The notes: generated from the letters alone by a model not told the origin. A DNA stretch of 64,000 nucleotides from Chara braunii (GCA_003427395.1 BFEA01000005.1:6096658-6160657), one strand, 5' to 3'; shown: positions 37,591 through 47,981, counted from the stretch's first letter. Program-made: numbers and translations.

Positions 37591-37599
37591 CTAGGGGTT

Positions 37600-38655
37600 C
37601 GCCCATCCACCATCTTCTTTGCATTGACCCTTCCTCCTCCATCTTCTTCACCCATCTACCATAGCCAACCACCTCACACCTTCTTCATCCTCCATTTTCT
37701 TCACCTATCCACCATAGCCAACCACCTCACACTATCTTCCTCCTCCATCTTCTTTACCCATCCACCATAACTAACCACCTCACACCCTCTTCCTCCTCCA
37801 ACTTCCCCATCCATCCACCATAACTAACCGCCTCGCACCTTTCTCCTCCTCCATCTTCTCCACCCGTCCACCATAACCAACCGCCTCACACCTTCTTCCT
37901 CCACCACCTTCTTCACCCATCCACCATAGCCAACCACCTCACACCTTCTTCCTCCACCGCCTCTTCACCCATCCACCATAGGCGAACACCTCACACCTTC
38001 TTCCTCCACCCTCGTCTTCACCCATCCACCATAGCCAGCCACCGCACACCTTCTTCCTCCTCCACCTCCTTCACCCATCCGCCATAGCCAACCACCTCGC
38101 ACCCTCTTCCTCCTCCGTCTTCCCCATCCATCCACCATGACCAACCACCTCACACCTTCCTCCTCCTCCACCTTCCTTATCCATCCACCATAGCGGCCTC
38201 CTCACATATTCTTCCTCCTCCATCTTCTTCACCCATCCACCATAGCCAACTACCTCGCATCTTCTTCCTCCTCCATCTTCTTCACCCATCCACCATAGCC
38301 AACCACCTCACACCTTCTTCCTCCTCCACCTCCTTCACTCATCCGCCATAGCCAACCACCTCGCACCCTCTTCTTCCTCCGTCTTCCCCATCCATCCACC
38401 ATGACCAACCACCTCGCACCTTCCTCCTCCTCCACCTTCCTTATCCATCCACCATAGCGGCCTCCTCACACATTCTTCCTCCTCCATCTTCTTCACCCAT
38501 CCACCATAGCCAACTACCTCGCACCTTTTTCCTCCTCCATCTTCTTCACCCATCCCCCATAACCAACTACCTCACACCTTCTTCCTTCTCCATCTTCCTC
38601 ACCCATCCCCCATAGCCAACCGCTTCACACCTTCTTCCTCCTCCATCTTCTTCAC
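37600..38655. repeat. 53-bp array with higher-order structure
   Basis: About 20 copies of a CT-rich 53-bp unit (CACCCATCCACCATAGCCAACC, then CACCTTCTTCCTCCTCCATCTT; both approximate). Variants come in a set of five that repeats: the GCCATAGCC variant at 38071 recurs at 38335 and the TAGCGGCCTCC variant likewise, a period of about 264 bp. Confidence 0.92.
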
Positions 38656-39904
38656 CAACCAAAGACGGTGGCCAACGAAGCACGAAGATGGCAAAGGGGA
38701 CCTTAGTTAGGACGGTAGGACAAGTAGGGGGGGTAAGTTTGATTAGGCGTAGGAAGTCTTTTCTCCCCTCTCCTATCTCTTTTTCTTTCCTCTTTCTTCT
38801 TCCCCTCTTCCTCCTTCTCTCTCTTTTCTCCTCCTCTTCTTCCTTTGAACCGCCACCTTCCTCCATCTATCTCCGCTCTTTTTCCACATTCCGTAAACCT
38901 TGGCCCTACCCTTCCCTCCCCCTTTCTCTTGGCATGTGACTAGCCCTCCTCCACTCACTTGTTACATTGTCAGGGAACGAACGGTGAAAGAAATCAGTCC
39001 TCACTTGGTGGAAAAAATGGGCAAGGGAGGGGTTGTCGGTCCCTTGTGCCGCCAAGAAGGAAAGGGAGAAACACTTGAACAATTGGAAAGGCTACATCCT
39101 TGAGACTTGAAAGAGAAAGCGGGACGCAAGGTCAGTTGACTCAACCATTTCCCCGACTGTATGACTATGAGAAGATGATGGACTGATTGAGCAAAGGAAG
39201 GAGAATAAATAGAAGCCAAAGAAAAAAAAGTTAGGCATTCGGAAAGGGCTATGTGTTGACCCCAATGGGGGATTGTATCGGTCTTTGCCTTTATGTGGGA
39301 TTGTGTAGGTGAGTAAGTCTCGGGATGCCTTGAGCGCGACCAGGCCATGGAAGTCGGGCGGCAAAGGAAAAGGGAAGAGGGGGCAAAGGGGACTACGGGG
39401 CCCTGAGCGTAAAATCGACCCATGAAAGAGGCCTTTGTGCATGAGATTTGGGATGTGAATGAAAGAAAGGAGTGAGACTTTTGCTGATCGGAATTAGAAG
39501 TAGCCTGTGCATGCGTATGAAGGTCCCGAAAGGACTAAGGGGCTTGCTCCAATGACGATGGATGGAATGTATGAGACATGAGGAGGGCGTAGGGGCGAGG
39601 GGAAAGACGGCATTGTCGCACCCCGATGACGCCATAAGGATTGTTGTGTTTAGGGAAATGGTGCGTGGCCTAAGGATGACGCTTAGCCTGCGCACAAAAG
39701 AAGAGGAACTCTCAAAGAACCCCTGGACTGCCTGCGTATTGGAAGGAGCATTTGCTTGAGAACACAACCAAGAATCAGAAAATCAGCGCTTGCGGAATGA
39801 CCAGCGAGACTACCACCTGGCGCGAGGGTTGAGCTACATCCCCAATGTCAAAACTCTCTCGCTCGACGGCCCTCCCCCATACATCTCAAAGCACTAGGTG
39901 GGGG
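38656..39904. other. unassigned; probable decayed internal region before the LTR at 39905
   Basis: CT-rich to 38930, then mixed sequence. No gag or pol motif recognised. It ends with AGGTGGGGG, a polypurine tract placed directly before the LTR. Confidence 0.35.
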
Positions 39905-40225
39905 TGACCCTGGGACGAACGGCCCGCGCCCTGAGCATGAGCGTGGGCGGGCCGAGCCAATTGGGACCCGCAGTGGGGTCGACCAAGGCTCGAACGTCTA
40001 CCGGGGTTTGGCCCTACACCGGTACCTCTGTCGGTATCAGCCAGTCAGTCCGCTTGGGTATACCCCAGCCGGAGTCTGTACTTGGGAATATTCTACATTC
40101 GCAGAGTTTGGAGTACGTGCGTTGGAGTCCTGCGTGGGAGCTCCGCTGTGTCCTCTTGCTCCACCCTCATCCTGCATCTCCATCTCTATCCCAGGCGGAG
40201 CACCACACCCGGTGGGTCCGCCACA
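39905..40225 (+). repeat. LTR (321 bp), related in its 3' half to element 3 LTRs
   Basis: Starts TGACCCTGGG after a PPT-like AGGTGGGGG and ends CCGCCACA. From about 40016 on it aligns with the LTRs at 46230-46514 and 55744-56039 (GGTACCTCTGTCGGTA to CACCCGGTGGGTCCGCCACA). Its first ~110 bp are unrelated to theirs. Probably a 3' LTR of a mostly erased element or a solo LTR. Confidence 0.75.
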
Positions 40226-40371
40226 CCTTTCATACATATTTTATAGTCCATAAAAGGACGGAGGGCAAAAGGCAACATACCTAACACATAAGGCTCCACC
40301 AGCAAGAAAGCATCGACCCCAGAGTGTGTGTGTGTGTTGTCATATATTCACTATGCACTAAAAACAACATG

Positions 40372-40426
<55 letters not shown>

Positions 40427-40740
40427 AATAAAGCACCCCAAATTCTCTCTCATTCCCTCCACATATCATAACAAACCATCTGTAACGGAAAAGTATAAAT
40501 AGACAGTATAATAGAAAATGCAAGGTTGGCCACGTTTGTGTGGCTCAGCGCCAAGTGCCTACACACCCGTCTGTCGCCGAAGTGGGATACTTGCACATAT
40601 CTGTTTGATGATATATACATATATTTATTTCAAAATCCATAAAAGGGTGGTGGGAAAAAGGGAACTTACCTAAGACAAAGGACTCCACCAGCAAGAAAGC
40701 ACCGACCCCATCCGCCATAGGTCCGAAAAACTTGGAGAGC

Positions 40741-40829
<89 letters not shown>

Positions 40830-41160
40830 AAGATCCCCAAACTCTCTCTCTCTCAATCCATCCTCATACCATCACAAATCATCCATAAACAAAAGGAGTA
40901 TAGATAAGCAATATAATAGAGGGTGCAAGGTTCCCCACGTTTGTGTGGTTGAGCGGGAAGTGCCCACACATCCATCTGCTGTCAAAGCGGCACACTTGCA
41001 CAAATATATATACATATAGTTTTTAGCACTTTTACAATCCGTAAAAACAAAGGCAAAGGGAAGAAGACAACATACCTAACACAGAAGGCTCCACCAGCAA
41101 GAAACCACCGACCAAAGGCAGCATAGCCCGGAAAAACTTGGAGAGCCCTCCGAGTCAGCC
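40226..41160. repeat. ~400-bp tandem repeat with embedded GT microsatellites
   Basis: GGCTCCACCAGCAAGAAAGC-type sequence recurs near 40290, 40680 and 41080. A GCAAGGTT...CCACGTTTGTGTGG segment recurs at 40519 and 40925. GT runs occupy the same place in copies one (40374-40424) and two (40742-40828). Non-coding. Confidence 0.8.
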
Positions 41161-41782
41161 CACAAGCACAGCAGCACTGGCACTCCTATTCCTCCCAAAC
41201 AACACACTCACGCCACCAATACCTCTATCACTCCATGGCTAAACACCATCTGTTGTATAGCCTCTGGGGTGTATAGAGTACCATAATCCCAAAGACCACA
41301 AGATCTTCAAGTGACACCAAGAGGGCTACTGCTTAAAACACCCCGGAAGTCCCAGTTTCTGCCAGTCTCTGAGCCTCCTCACCAAGACACTGTGGCCAGA
41401 ACTCCAAGCATATATTCACAGAATCTCCACGCGACACCAGGAGCACTACTGCTTAAAACACCATGGAAGCACCACCATCTTCCATGTGCTCCAAAAGGGC
41501 AGCTCGCAGGAGTGACACCCTCAACAAAGACTCTCTAAGCCGCCTCGCGAAGCTATCGTGACGATGGCTCCAAGCAAAGATTCCCGCCCAAAAACTATGC
41601 GGCCACCCACAAACATGCCTTCATCAAGAAACAGCCCATGCTCTACAGCATGGCAAAGAATTAGCCCATCTATAAATAAAGAACAACCAATAAATTATCC
41701 GACCACAAAAAAGAATAGCTCGCTGGTACGAGCCCGATCCTAGCCACTCAAATTTTCCAAGACAGAGAGCTAGCAAGATGGA
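41161..41782. other. unassigned, with a ~125-bp imperfect duplication
   Basis: Segments near 41310-41350 and 41430-41470 (GACACCARGAGSRCTACTGC, then TTAAAACACC) are direct repeats. No gene recognised. Confidence 0.4.
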
Positions 41783-41829
41783 ATGTGTGTGTGTGTGTGT
41801 GTGTGTGATATATATATATATATACATAT
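41783..41829. repeat. (GT)n-(TA)n microsatellite
   Basis: About 12 GT units pass into TATATA at the left edge of the TIR element. Confidence 0.95.
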
Positions 41830-42600
41830 AGGGTTACCAGGCTGAACGTTCGGGGGCCCCCGGGCTGACCCCCGAACGTTCGGGGTCCGAACCCCTTTAG
41901 GTTCGGACCTTGCCAAAAATTATTTTGAGGCCTAAATTTTTTTTTTTTTTTGAATGTTTTTTTTTTTAGTTTTGTATGACATGATCTACAGATTCTACAC
42001 GTATATAAATTTTCAAGGCATTTTTCTGAGCCAGAAAAAAAAATGAAAAATCACCAAAGATGGCGATGTCAAAACGTGCTCTGCCACTCAGTTTTTTTTT
42101 TTTTTCCACTTTTAACTTTTTGTTTTGATTTTATTTTGGTGCCTCAAATATTTTATTATTTTTGGAAAATTTTTTTATGAGCTTTATATTATGTGACATA
42201 CACATCCGTAAATTTTCAGGGCATTTTGCTATCCCAAGAAAAAATGAAAAATCGCCACAGATGGCGGTGTCGAAAACGTGCTCGCCCAATCACTAATTCT
42301 AATTCCCTTTTCATTTTTTTTTTTTAATTTTTTTTTGTATTTTTTGTATTTTATTTTTATTTCACATTTGGTAAGGGATTTCAACGCCATGCCGAGGCAA
42401 ATTTTGTTTGTTTTATTATTCTGCATAACATGTGTTTTTTGAACTTTTTCAGATTTTTTTGAATTTTTTGAATTTTTTTTCTAGTTTTTTATTTTTGTTT
42501 TAGGTCGGTGTTCGGCCCGAACGGCTGAACGCATCCCCAAGGGGGGCCGAACGTTCGGCAGGTTCGGGTTCGGGGGTTCGGCTGAACCCGAACGTCGGCA

Positions 42601-42605
<5 letters not shown>
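41830..42605. mobile_element. hAT-like non-autonomous TIR element
   Basis: The left end AGGGTTACC and right end GGCAACCCT are inverted (8 of 9), similar to common hAT termini. Flanks ATACATAT and ATATATAT match 7 of 8, but they lie in TA repeats so this is weak. Both ends carry clustered CCGAACGTTCGG palindromes. The interior is AT-rich with a ~190-bp internal duplication (about 41975-42095 and 42165-42290). No transposase. Confidence 0.7.

Positions 42606-42635
<30 letters not shown>
42605..42635. repeat. (TA)n microsatellite
   Basis: About 15 TA units at the right edge of the hAT-like element. Confidence 0.95.
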
Positions 42636-42638
<3 letters not shown>

Positions 42639-42806
42639 ATGACTTGCTGATTCTGTAGGCTGCAGCCCGTCGCCTTGAGGTTGTAATATAGGTAGGCTAT
42701 ATTCGCATTTTGTTTCGCGGAGGGCTAACCGAGATATTTGACTGTGAGGAAAATCCGTGAGAGACATATCTGCAAATTTGGGAAAATTTCAGGCCTGCAC
42801 TAACTG

Positions 42807-43107
42807 CGTCTTAACCCGAAAACAAGGTACGTACCTTGTATACGAATACAAAGTACGGGGTACATTGTATTCGAATACAAGGTACGTACCTCGTAGAACG
42901 AATTTTAGGGTGCTACTTTCCTAAGGCAATGGAGAAAAAAAAAAAAAAAGTACATAGTAAATGCTAATAATAATATCACGAATAGAACACAGTCAACTAC
43001 CAGGACAGGGCTGCAACGTGATTTTTTTTTTGTTTTTTTGAAGGACACATTAACTGCGCTGTGTGCTTACGATGTGGCATGGATTCGAGCGCTCCGTGTG
43101 TTTGAGT

Positions 43108-43169
<62 letters not shown>

Positions 43170-43243
43170 GTGTGTGTTCAAGGACACATTGACTGCGCTG
43201 TGTGCTCACGATCCAGCATGCATTCGAACACTCCGTGTGTTTG

Positions 43244-43307
<64 letters not shown>

Positions 43308-43714
43308 NNNNNNNNNNNNNNNNNNNNNNNNNNNNNNNNNNNNNNNNNNNNNNNNNNNNNNNNNNNNNNNNNNNNNNNNNNNNNNNNNNNNNNNNNNNNN
43401 NNNNNNNNNNNNNNNNNNNNNNNNNNNNNNNNNNNNNNNNNNNNNNNNNNNNNNNNNNNNNNNNNNNNNNNNNNNNNNNNNNNNNNNNNNNNNNNNNNNN
43501 NNNNNNNNNNNNNNNNNNNNNNNNNNNNNNNNNNNNNNNNNNNNNNNNNNNNNNNNNNNNNTATGTGACAGTTACAAGGCACACCTCGAATACAAGGTAT
43601 GTACCTTGTATTCGAGGGTACCTTCTATTCGAAAATTAAACAGCGATTTCTTAGAACCCGTTTTTCAGAGGTAACTTGAATACAAGCTATGTACCTTGTT
43701 TTCGGGTTAAGACG
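42807..43714. mobile_element. TIR/foldback element with internal GT expansions
   Basis: The first 24 bp (CGTCTTAACCCGAAAACAAG then GTAC) are exactly inverted at the right end, with the match continuing to ~34 bp at two mismatches. Subterminal palindromes CAAGGTACGTACCTTG and CTCGAATACAAGGTA/TACCTTGTATTCGAG occur at both ends. The interior has two GT tracts (43106-43168, 43247-43307) beside repeated GTTTGAGTGTG text, and an N-gap. No target duplication or transposase found. Confidence 0.75.
43308..43561. other. assembly gap (254 N)
   Basis: Follows directly on a (GT)n tract, the probable cause. Confidence 0.99.
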
Positions 43715-44363
43715 GTAGGGGCCGAAACTGAAACAGTACCGGTCAGTCAAGTCAGTCCGGTCTAGGTCGTGTCTAGGCTAGTGTAGTTCTATTAATAGAT
43801 TGTAGAAGTTTGTTCGAGGCTTTTGGCAGTTGGTACCGTGTACATCGCAGCTGCGCAACGCGTGAACTGGTGGTGGTACAACTTCAGCGTTGGAGGAGAC
43901 AGACATAGCCAGACCCTCGAAGCGTCAGCCATAGCTGGGACCTTTGTTGTGGTGCCATGCTGAACCCTCCTCGGGAGTAGGCTTTCATGGTACTGGCGTT
44001 GCAGCCATAGCTGCAGCGTGCATCCTCAGAGATCATCTTTGTCAGGAGAGGTGGCGCTGCTGAAGATCTTTATCAGGGAGGCCTTCTGGCAATTCGTCTT
44101 CATCAGAGATTGTGGCGCTGGTCATCTTCTTCCTCCAATGAGGGGCGCTTGGCCTCAGAGGCCTGTTTCAGGGTGGCGCTTCCCTCTAGAGGCAGTATCT
44201 GGGTGACGCTGATTGTTTCAGGGGCTCACGGGTAGTGATAGCAGTTGTCAAAATTTGTGAACTTAGTCTGACTTCTTATCACTTTTATTTGTTTGTTTTT
44301 GAGGGCACAGTGAAACCATTCAGTTTTCTCATTCTTCTTTTGACTCCCCTTTCACTGTGCCTC
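43715..44363. other. unassigned, GCCATAGC-bearing
   Basis: Contains CAGCCATAGCTG motifs (43926-43940, 44008-44020) and repeated GTGGCGCT...TTCATCAG units, resembling LTR/leader sequence. No boundary found. Confidence 0.3.
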
Positions 44364-46229
44364 TCACGTACAAGGCTCGCCACGTTGATGAAGTTGAGAG
44401 CTAGCTGCCCCCATCCCCATGTGCCATAACAACCCACTTGTACGTTGTGAAAAAGAGGCAGAGTGAAGGGGGAGGGGATAAACACAGGGAGGAGAGATGG
44501 AGAGCAGACAAACAAGGAACGATAAAGGGAAAGTAAGGGAAAGTATGGAGTGTGGAGTGAAGATGAAGGCAAAAGAGGATAAGAAAAGGCTTTGTCCTTG
44601 ATGACAGAGAGGACATACATTGTAAGGATGAGGTGGATGAACACATGGAAGACCTAATTGAGCATTCTCAGTGCAAAAATTGCCACGACGGGTGGCATTG
44701 AGCATGCCCACCATACCCCCCCGACAAATGGCATGTCGATTGCAAGCCAAAATGAAAGAAGAACGGTCACCACAAAAGAGCATGCATTCAATATAGCGCC
44801 CATGGCCGCAAAATTGACATATAGTGTCCGGATGAGGAGGGTGCCTGCAGTCAGGAACGGCGGGACAGTCCTCTGCACACATGGATGTAAAAACCATGTC
44901 ATTGTAGTAATTGCGAAAGAGACGATGGCGACTACAGCCGAGTGTAACAGTGTTTGTGGCTGTGCAAAGGAGAAGGTCGCAGAGTGTTGGTACATTGTCT
45001 TGCTGCATCACGGGGCCAGAGGAATGATCTTCAACATAAAAGAGATTGCAGACGGTTTGTTGTGGCAAGAAAATAACATCATTTTGTAAGAAATCGGTGA
45101 CATCAATCATGGCATGGACCGTGGTGCCGTTGTCCCACAACTCCCAGTGGTCAGAGGCATGTACAATGGCCATGTAATGGCCAAGGCCGTGCAAAATCCA
45201 GGCAAAGATGTGGGATGGAGGATTAAACCACTCACCAGCTCGACCATTGCGTAGTTCAAGTTGAAGGTCCCTCATTGCTACTTGTAGGACAGCAATGGTA
45301 AAGCCTCCTTCGCTGGTATAATAACAATCCTTTGGCTGTCGTTGGGGAAGATCAGCATCAAGTTGAAGGGCGATTGCAAGGAAGTCTGATGGTGTATAAA
45401 ACGGGCGGTGGAGAATGTGAAGACAGATATTAGTTGTTGTCAGACCACAGAGATTGATGCGGTTCTTAGGCTGGTTTGTTGGATGCTGACCAACAATTTG
45501 CAGATCACCCATATGGTGTTGCAAGCCCAAACTGTGTTGGGTTGTTTGCTGGTCAGTCATTTGCAGATCACCCATGTGGTCAGCGCGTGGCGGAGCACAC
45601 AATTGTGGTTCATCCGAACAATGTTGGTCAGCCATTTGCAGATTCCCCATGTGGTCTACGCCTTGTGGGGTCAACTGCAATCCGGGTAGATCATGTTCCA
45701 ATCCCTTAACGTTTAGGGCTGCATCCTGAGTAGGGACTGTACCTGGAGTCGAGAGTGTACTCTGGGCAGCGGTTGCATCCTGAGGAGGGACTGTACCTAG
45801 AGTCGGGAGTGTACTCTGGGCAGGGACCACATCATGTTGTACAGGTGAGTCGTGAATATCCAACGTCGCAGGGTACCGTGGATGCCTGCAGGCAGCTGGA
45901 CTGTCTGCAAGAGGCATAGGAGCGGATATTGTCGTTTGAAACAAGGAACCGCAACAACCTCTAGAGGAGGCACAGAGAGAATCGGGGCAGACAAAAAAAT
46001 AGGTTGCTGATCCCTGGACAAGTGACGATGCCGCGGATGTCGTCCGTGATACACAACAAGAGGAGTAGTGGTGTTGCAAATAAAAGTTGAACTTGTACCT
46101 AGCAACGAAGGTGGAACAATGAGAACAATGGAAACTGGAGAGTCTGTTCGGAACGCAGCCGTCTACGGCCAACCACAAACAAAGATGAGAGGGGGGTGCA
46201 TTGGGCAAGATTTCGAAGCTGTAGTGCTC
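44364..46229 (-). CDS. Josephin-like cysteine protease ORF with Cys-rich tail
   Basis: The open frame runs 46418-44364 (684 codons). Its first ~63 codons are antisense LTR of element 3, so the true start is lost, upstream or a later Met (for example M168 at 45917). Residues ~180-235 hold two 18-residue repeats and ~255-312 hold three His-Met-Gly-Asp/Asn-Leu-Gln repeats. Residues ~318-464 match the Josephin fold of ataxin-3-type deubiquitinases: Cys324 (Asn-Leu-Cys-Gly), Pro-Phe-Tyr-Thr-Pro-Ser-Asp-Phe-Leu-Ala-Ile-Ala-Leu-Gln-Leu-Asp, a Gly-Gly-Phe-Thr-Ile-x-Val-Leu block, His414 (Gly-His-Tyr) and Asp429/Asn430 after Trp428. These give a full candidate triad. Residues ~480-607 contain repeated Cys-x-His-Pro-Pro-His-Pro...Cys-X2-Cys units, probably zinc-binding. 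The last ~70 residues look like non-coding read-through. Expected role: cleaving ubiquitin-like chains; host gene or transposon cargo is open. Confidence 0.65.
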   Translation of the reverse strand, partial: EHYSFEILPNAPPSHLCLWLAVDGCVPNRLSSFHCSHCSTFVARYKFNFYLQHHYSSCCVSRTTSAASSLVQGSATYFFVCPDSLCASSRGCCGSLFQTTISAPMPLADSPAACRHPRYPATLDIHDSPVQHDVVPAQSTLPTLGTVPPQDATAAQSTLSTPGTVPTQDAALNVKGLEHDLPGLQLTPQGVDHMGNLQMADQHCSDEPQLCAPPRADHMGDLQMTDQQTTQHSLGLQHHMGDLQIVGQHPTNQPKNRINLCGLTTTNICLHILHRPFYTPSDFLAIALQLDADLPQRQPKDCYYTSEGGFTIAVLQVAMRDLQLELRNGRAGEWFNPPSHIFAWILHGLGHYMAIVHASDHWELWDNGTTVHAMIDVTDFLQNDVIFLPQQTVCNLFYVEDHSSGPVMQQDNVPTLCDLLLCTATNTVTLGCSRHRLFRNYYNDMVFTSMCAEDCPAVPDCRHPPHPDTICQFCGHGRYIECMLFCGDRSSFILACNRHAICRGGMVGMLNATRRGNFCTENAQLGLPCVHPPHPYNVCPLCHQGQSLFLSSFAFIFTPHSILSLTFPLSFLVCLLSISPPCVYPLPLHSASFSQRTSGLLWHMGMGAASSQLHQRGEPCT

Positions 46230-46514
46230 TGGTTGGCCTATGAGACCAGCCCCTTGGCCTGTTCCCACATGCCTGTGTTGTATTCGGGGTAGTCCAGTCC
46301 AGGCTTGTACCTCTGTCGGTAACAGCCAGTCCAGTCCAGTCCAGTCAGTCTGCTGTGGTATACCCCAGCTAGAGTCTGTACTTGGTTTCATTCTACATTC
46401 GCACAATCTGGAGTACACTTGTGTGGGAGCTGCATTGTGTCATCTTGCTCCACCCTCATCCTCCATCTCCATATCTATCCCAGGCGGAGCACCTCACCCG
46501 GTGGGTCCGCCACA
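46230..46514 (+). repeat. 5' LTR of element 3
   Basis: Starts TGGTTGGCC and ends CCGCCACA; aligns with 55744-56039. The start is placed at the TG shared by both copies. Both share three more bases (CTC) upstream. Confidence 0.85.
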
Positions 46515-46515
46515 C

Positions 46516-46527
46516 TGGTATCAGAGC
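46516..46527 (+). promoter_or_regulatory. primer binding site (iMet type)
   Basis: TGGTATCAGAGC one base after the LTR. Confidence 0.9.
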
Positions 46528-46742
46528 GGGAACGTTCCCCACTCCCACCCACCACACCGAACAGTGTGCAATACTGTATTTTGACCGTTTTCAGAGAAAA
46601 GCAGTGGGAAAAAGTGACGACAGGTGCAGCAGCAAGGGAGTGACACGTGTCGAGAAAAGAGAGAGGTTCGTCGCACACGCATGCGCCTACGCTGCCCAGC
46701 TGCCCCATCCCGCCTCGCTCCCGGATTAGTTACATCAAGATC

Positions 46743-46835
46743 CAGGATGCATGCTGCTACCAGGGTTTGAACCTGGGCAGCTGCTGGCCATGCGCGTGCG
46801 TAGCCAGTGCTGTAACACACTGGCCAAAGTATCTA
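46743..46835 (-). other. tRNA-like segment in the leader, antisense
   Basis: On the minus strand CCAGG-TTCAAAC-CCTGG (46760-46776) forms a perfect T arm with a 7-base loop and a B-box (GGTTCAAACCC). A TGGCCAGTGTG A-box-like stretch lies ~50 bases upstream. No acceptor stem closes, so this is not a functional tRNA. It could be a tRNA-derived SINE head. Confidence 0.4.
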
Positions 46836-47392
46836 AATGGCTCAATAAAGCGGCATGCTGATGTTGAAGAGTGTTGTGCCAGCTATTTACCCCCCCCTTC
46901 TCTCTCTCCCCCCTCCACCATCTAATTACTTTTTCTAACTCTACCACTACTCTCTCCTCTTACCTCCCTCTTCACTCATCTTCCATCATTTTTTTCTCTC
47001 CTTCCCTTCCCACTCACCATCTTCTACTAATCTCTTCTCCTCCTCTCCACCTTTCTCATCCCTTTCTCTCCCATTCTCTCCCCCTCCTCTCCCCCTTCCC
47101 TCCCCTAACTACAAACCCCATCATCCCCCCCCATCTCCCACTTCAATCTTTTTCTCTTTCTCACCTATTTCTCTCTTTCTTCTTCACTTTCTCATCCCCC
47201 TCCCCCCCAACTTTGAATTTTTTTTGTTTTGTTTTTTTTAATTTAAATTCCCTTTTTTCTTCAAAAATTTGAATTTTTTTATTCTCTACTTCTTTTCTCA
47301 TTTTTTTGATTTATTTTATTTTTATTATTATTTTTTTTTCTTTTCTGAAAATTCGAATTTTTGTGCGGCACCTCTATATCTGTTTAGGACTT

Positions 47393-47745
47393 AGTTATTT
47401 CAGCTCTCGGCGAACATTTTGACCCCGTGGGGGTAACGAACTGCTGCTGAAATTTTCTTTTTTCTCCCTACTCTCTCCCATGTTACTTAGTCATATCTTT
47501 TGCCGGCACACTTCGACCCCATGGGGGTAACGAAATGCTGCCGAAATTTTTGAAAAATCCAACACTTCGTTTTTCTTCCCTCTCCACCTCCCCATTTTTT
47601 TTTTTTTATTTGATTATTCTTTATTTATTATTTTTTTGAAAATTATCATTTGCAACATTATCAAATTTAGTGTGCTTGTCTTGGTCTCCCCTTCCTCTTG
47701 GCACATTTTTGACCCCATGGGGGGTAGGGAAATGCTGCCGAAATT
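47393..47745 (+). repeat. three imperfect leader repeats with palindromic core
   Basis: Copies near 47410-47455, 47500-47550 and 47700-47745 share GACCCCATGGGGGTAACGAA and TGCTGCCGAAATT. CCCCATGGGG is self-complementary. The position, between PBS and gag, is where retroelements keep dimerisation and packaging signals. Confidence 0.7.
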
Positions 47746-47940
47746 CCAAAACAATAAATATTATTTCTCTCTTCACATCTTGTTTACTTTTTCTTTAATT
47801 ATTTTTATTATTTATTTATTTTTTATTTTTCTCTCTCGAAATTTTGCTGTTTATTTATTTTTCTCTCCCCCTCCCCTCCATGGTTGCTATTTTCTTTTCT
47901 TGATTAGGTCACCGCTACGGTACCCTAACCACCCAAACTC

Positions 47941-47981
47941 CGGTTAGGGTTTTGTTAGGGTTTTTCTAGGGTTTAGGGTTC
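47941..47981 (+). repeat. telomere-like TTTAGGG motif
   Basis: GTTAGGG, GTTAGGG, CTAGGG and TTTAGGG variants separated by T runs, then CCTAACCC. Too degenerate for a true telomere remnant. Confidence 0.6.

Noticed and set aside
37965-38866. Repeated Gly-Gly-Trp-Val-Lys-Lys-Met-Glu-Glu-Glu ORFs on the minus strand
   Set aside because: Translation of the 53-bp CT-rich array; frames break between units.
44658-45089. 143-codon plus-strand ORF
   Set aside because: Antisense shadow of the Josephin/Cys-rich frame.
46743-46835. Functional tRNA gene on the minus strand
   Set aside because: Only the T arm is well formed; no acceptor stem or clear anticodon arm.
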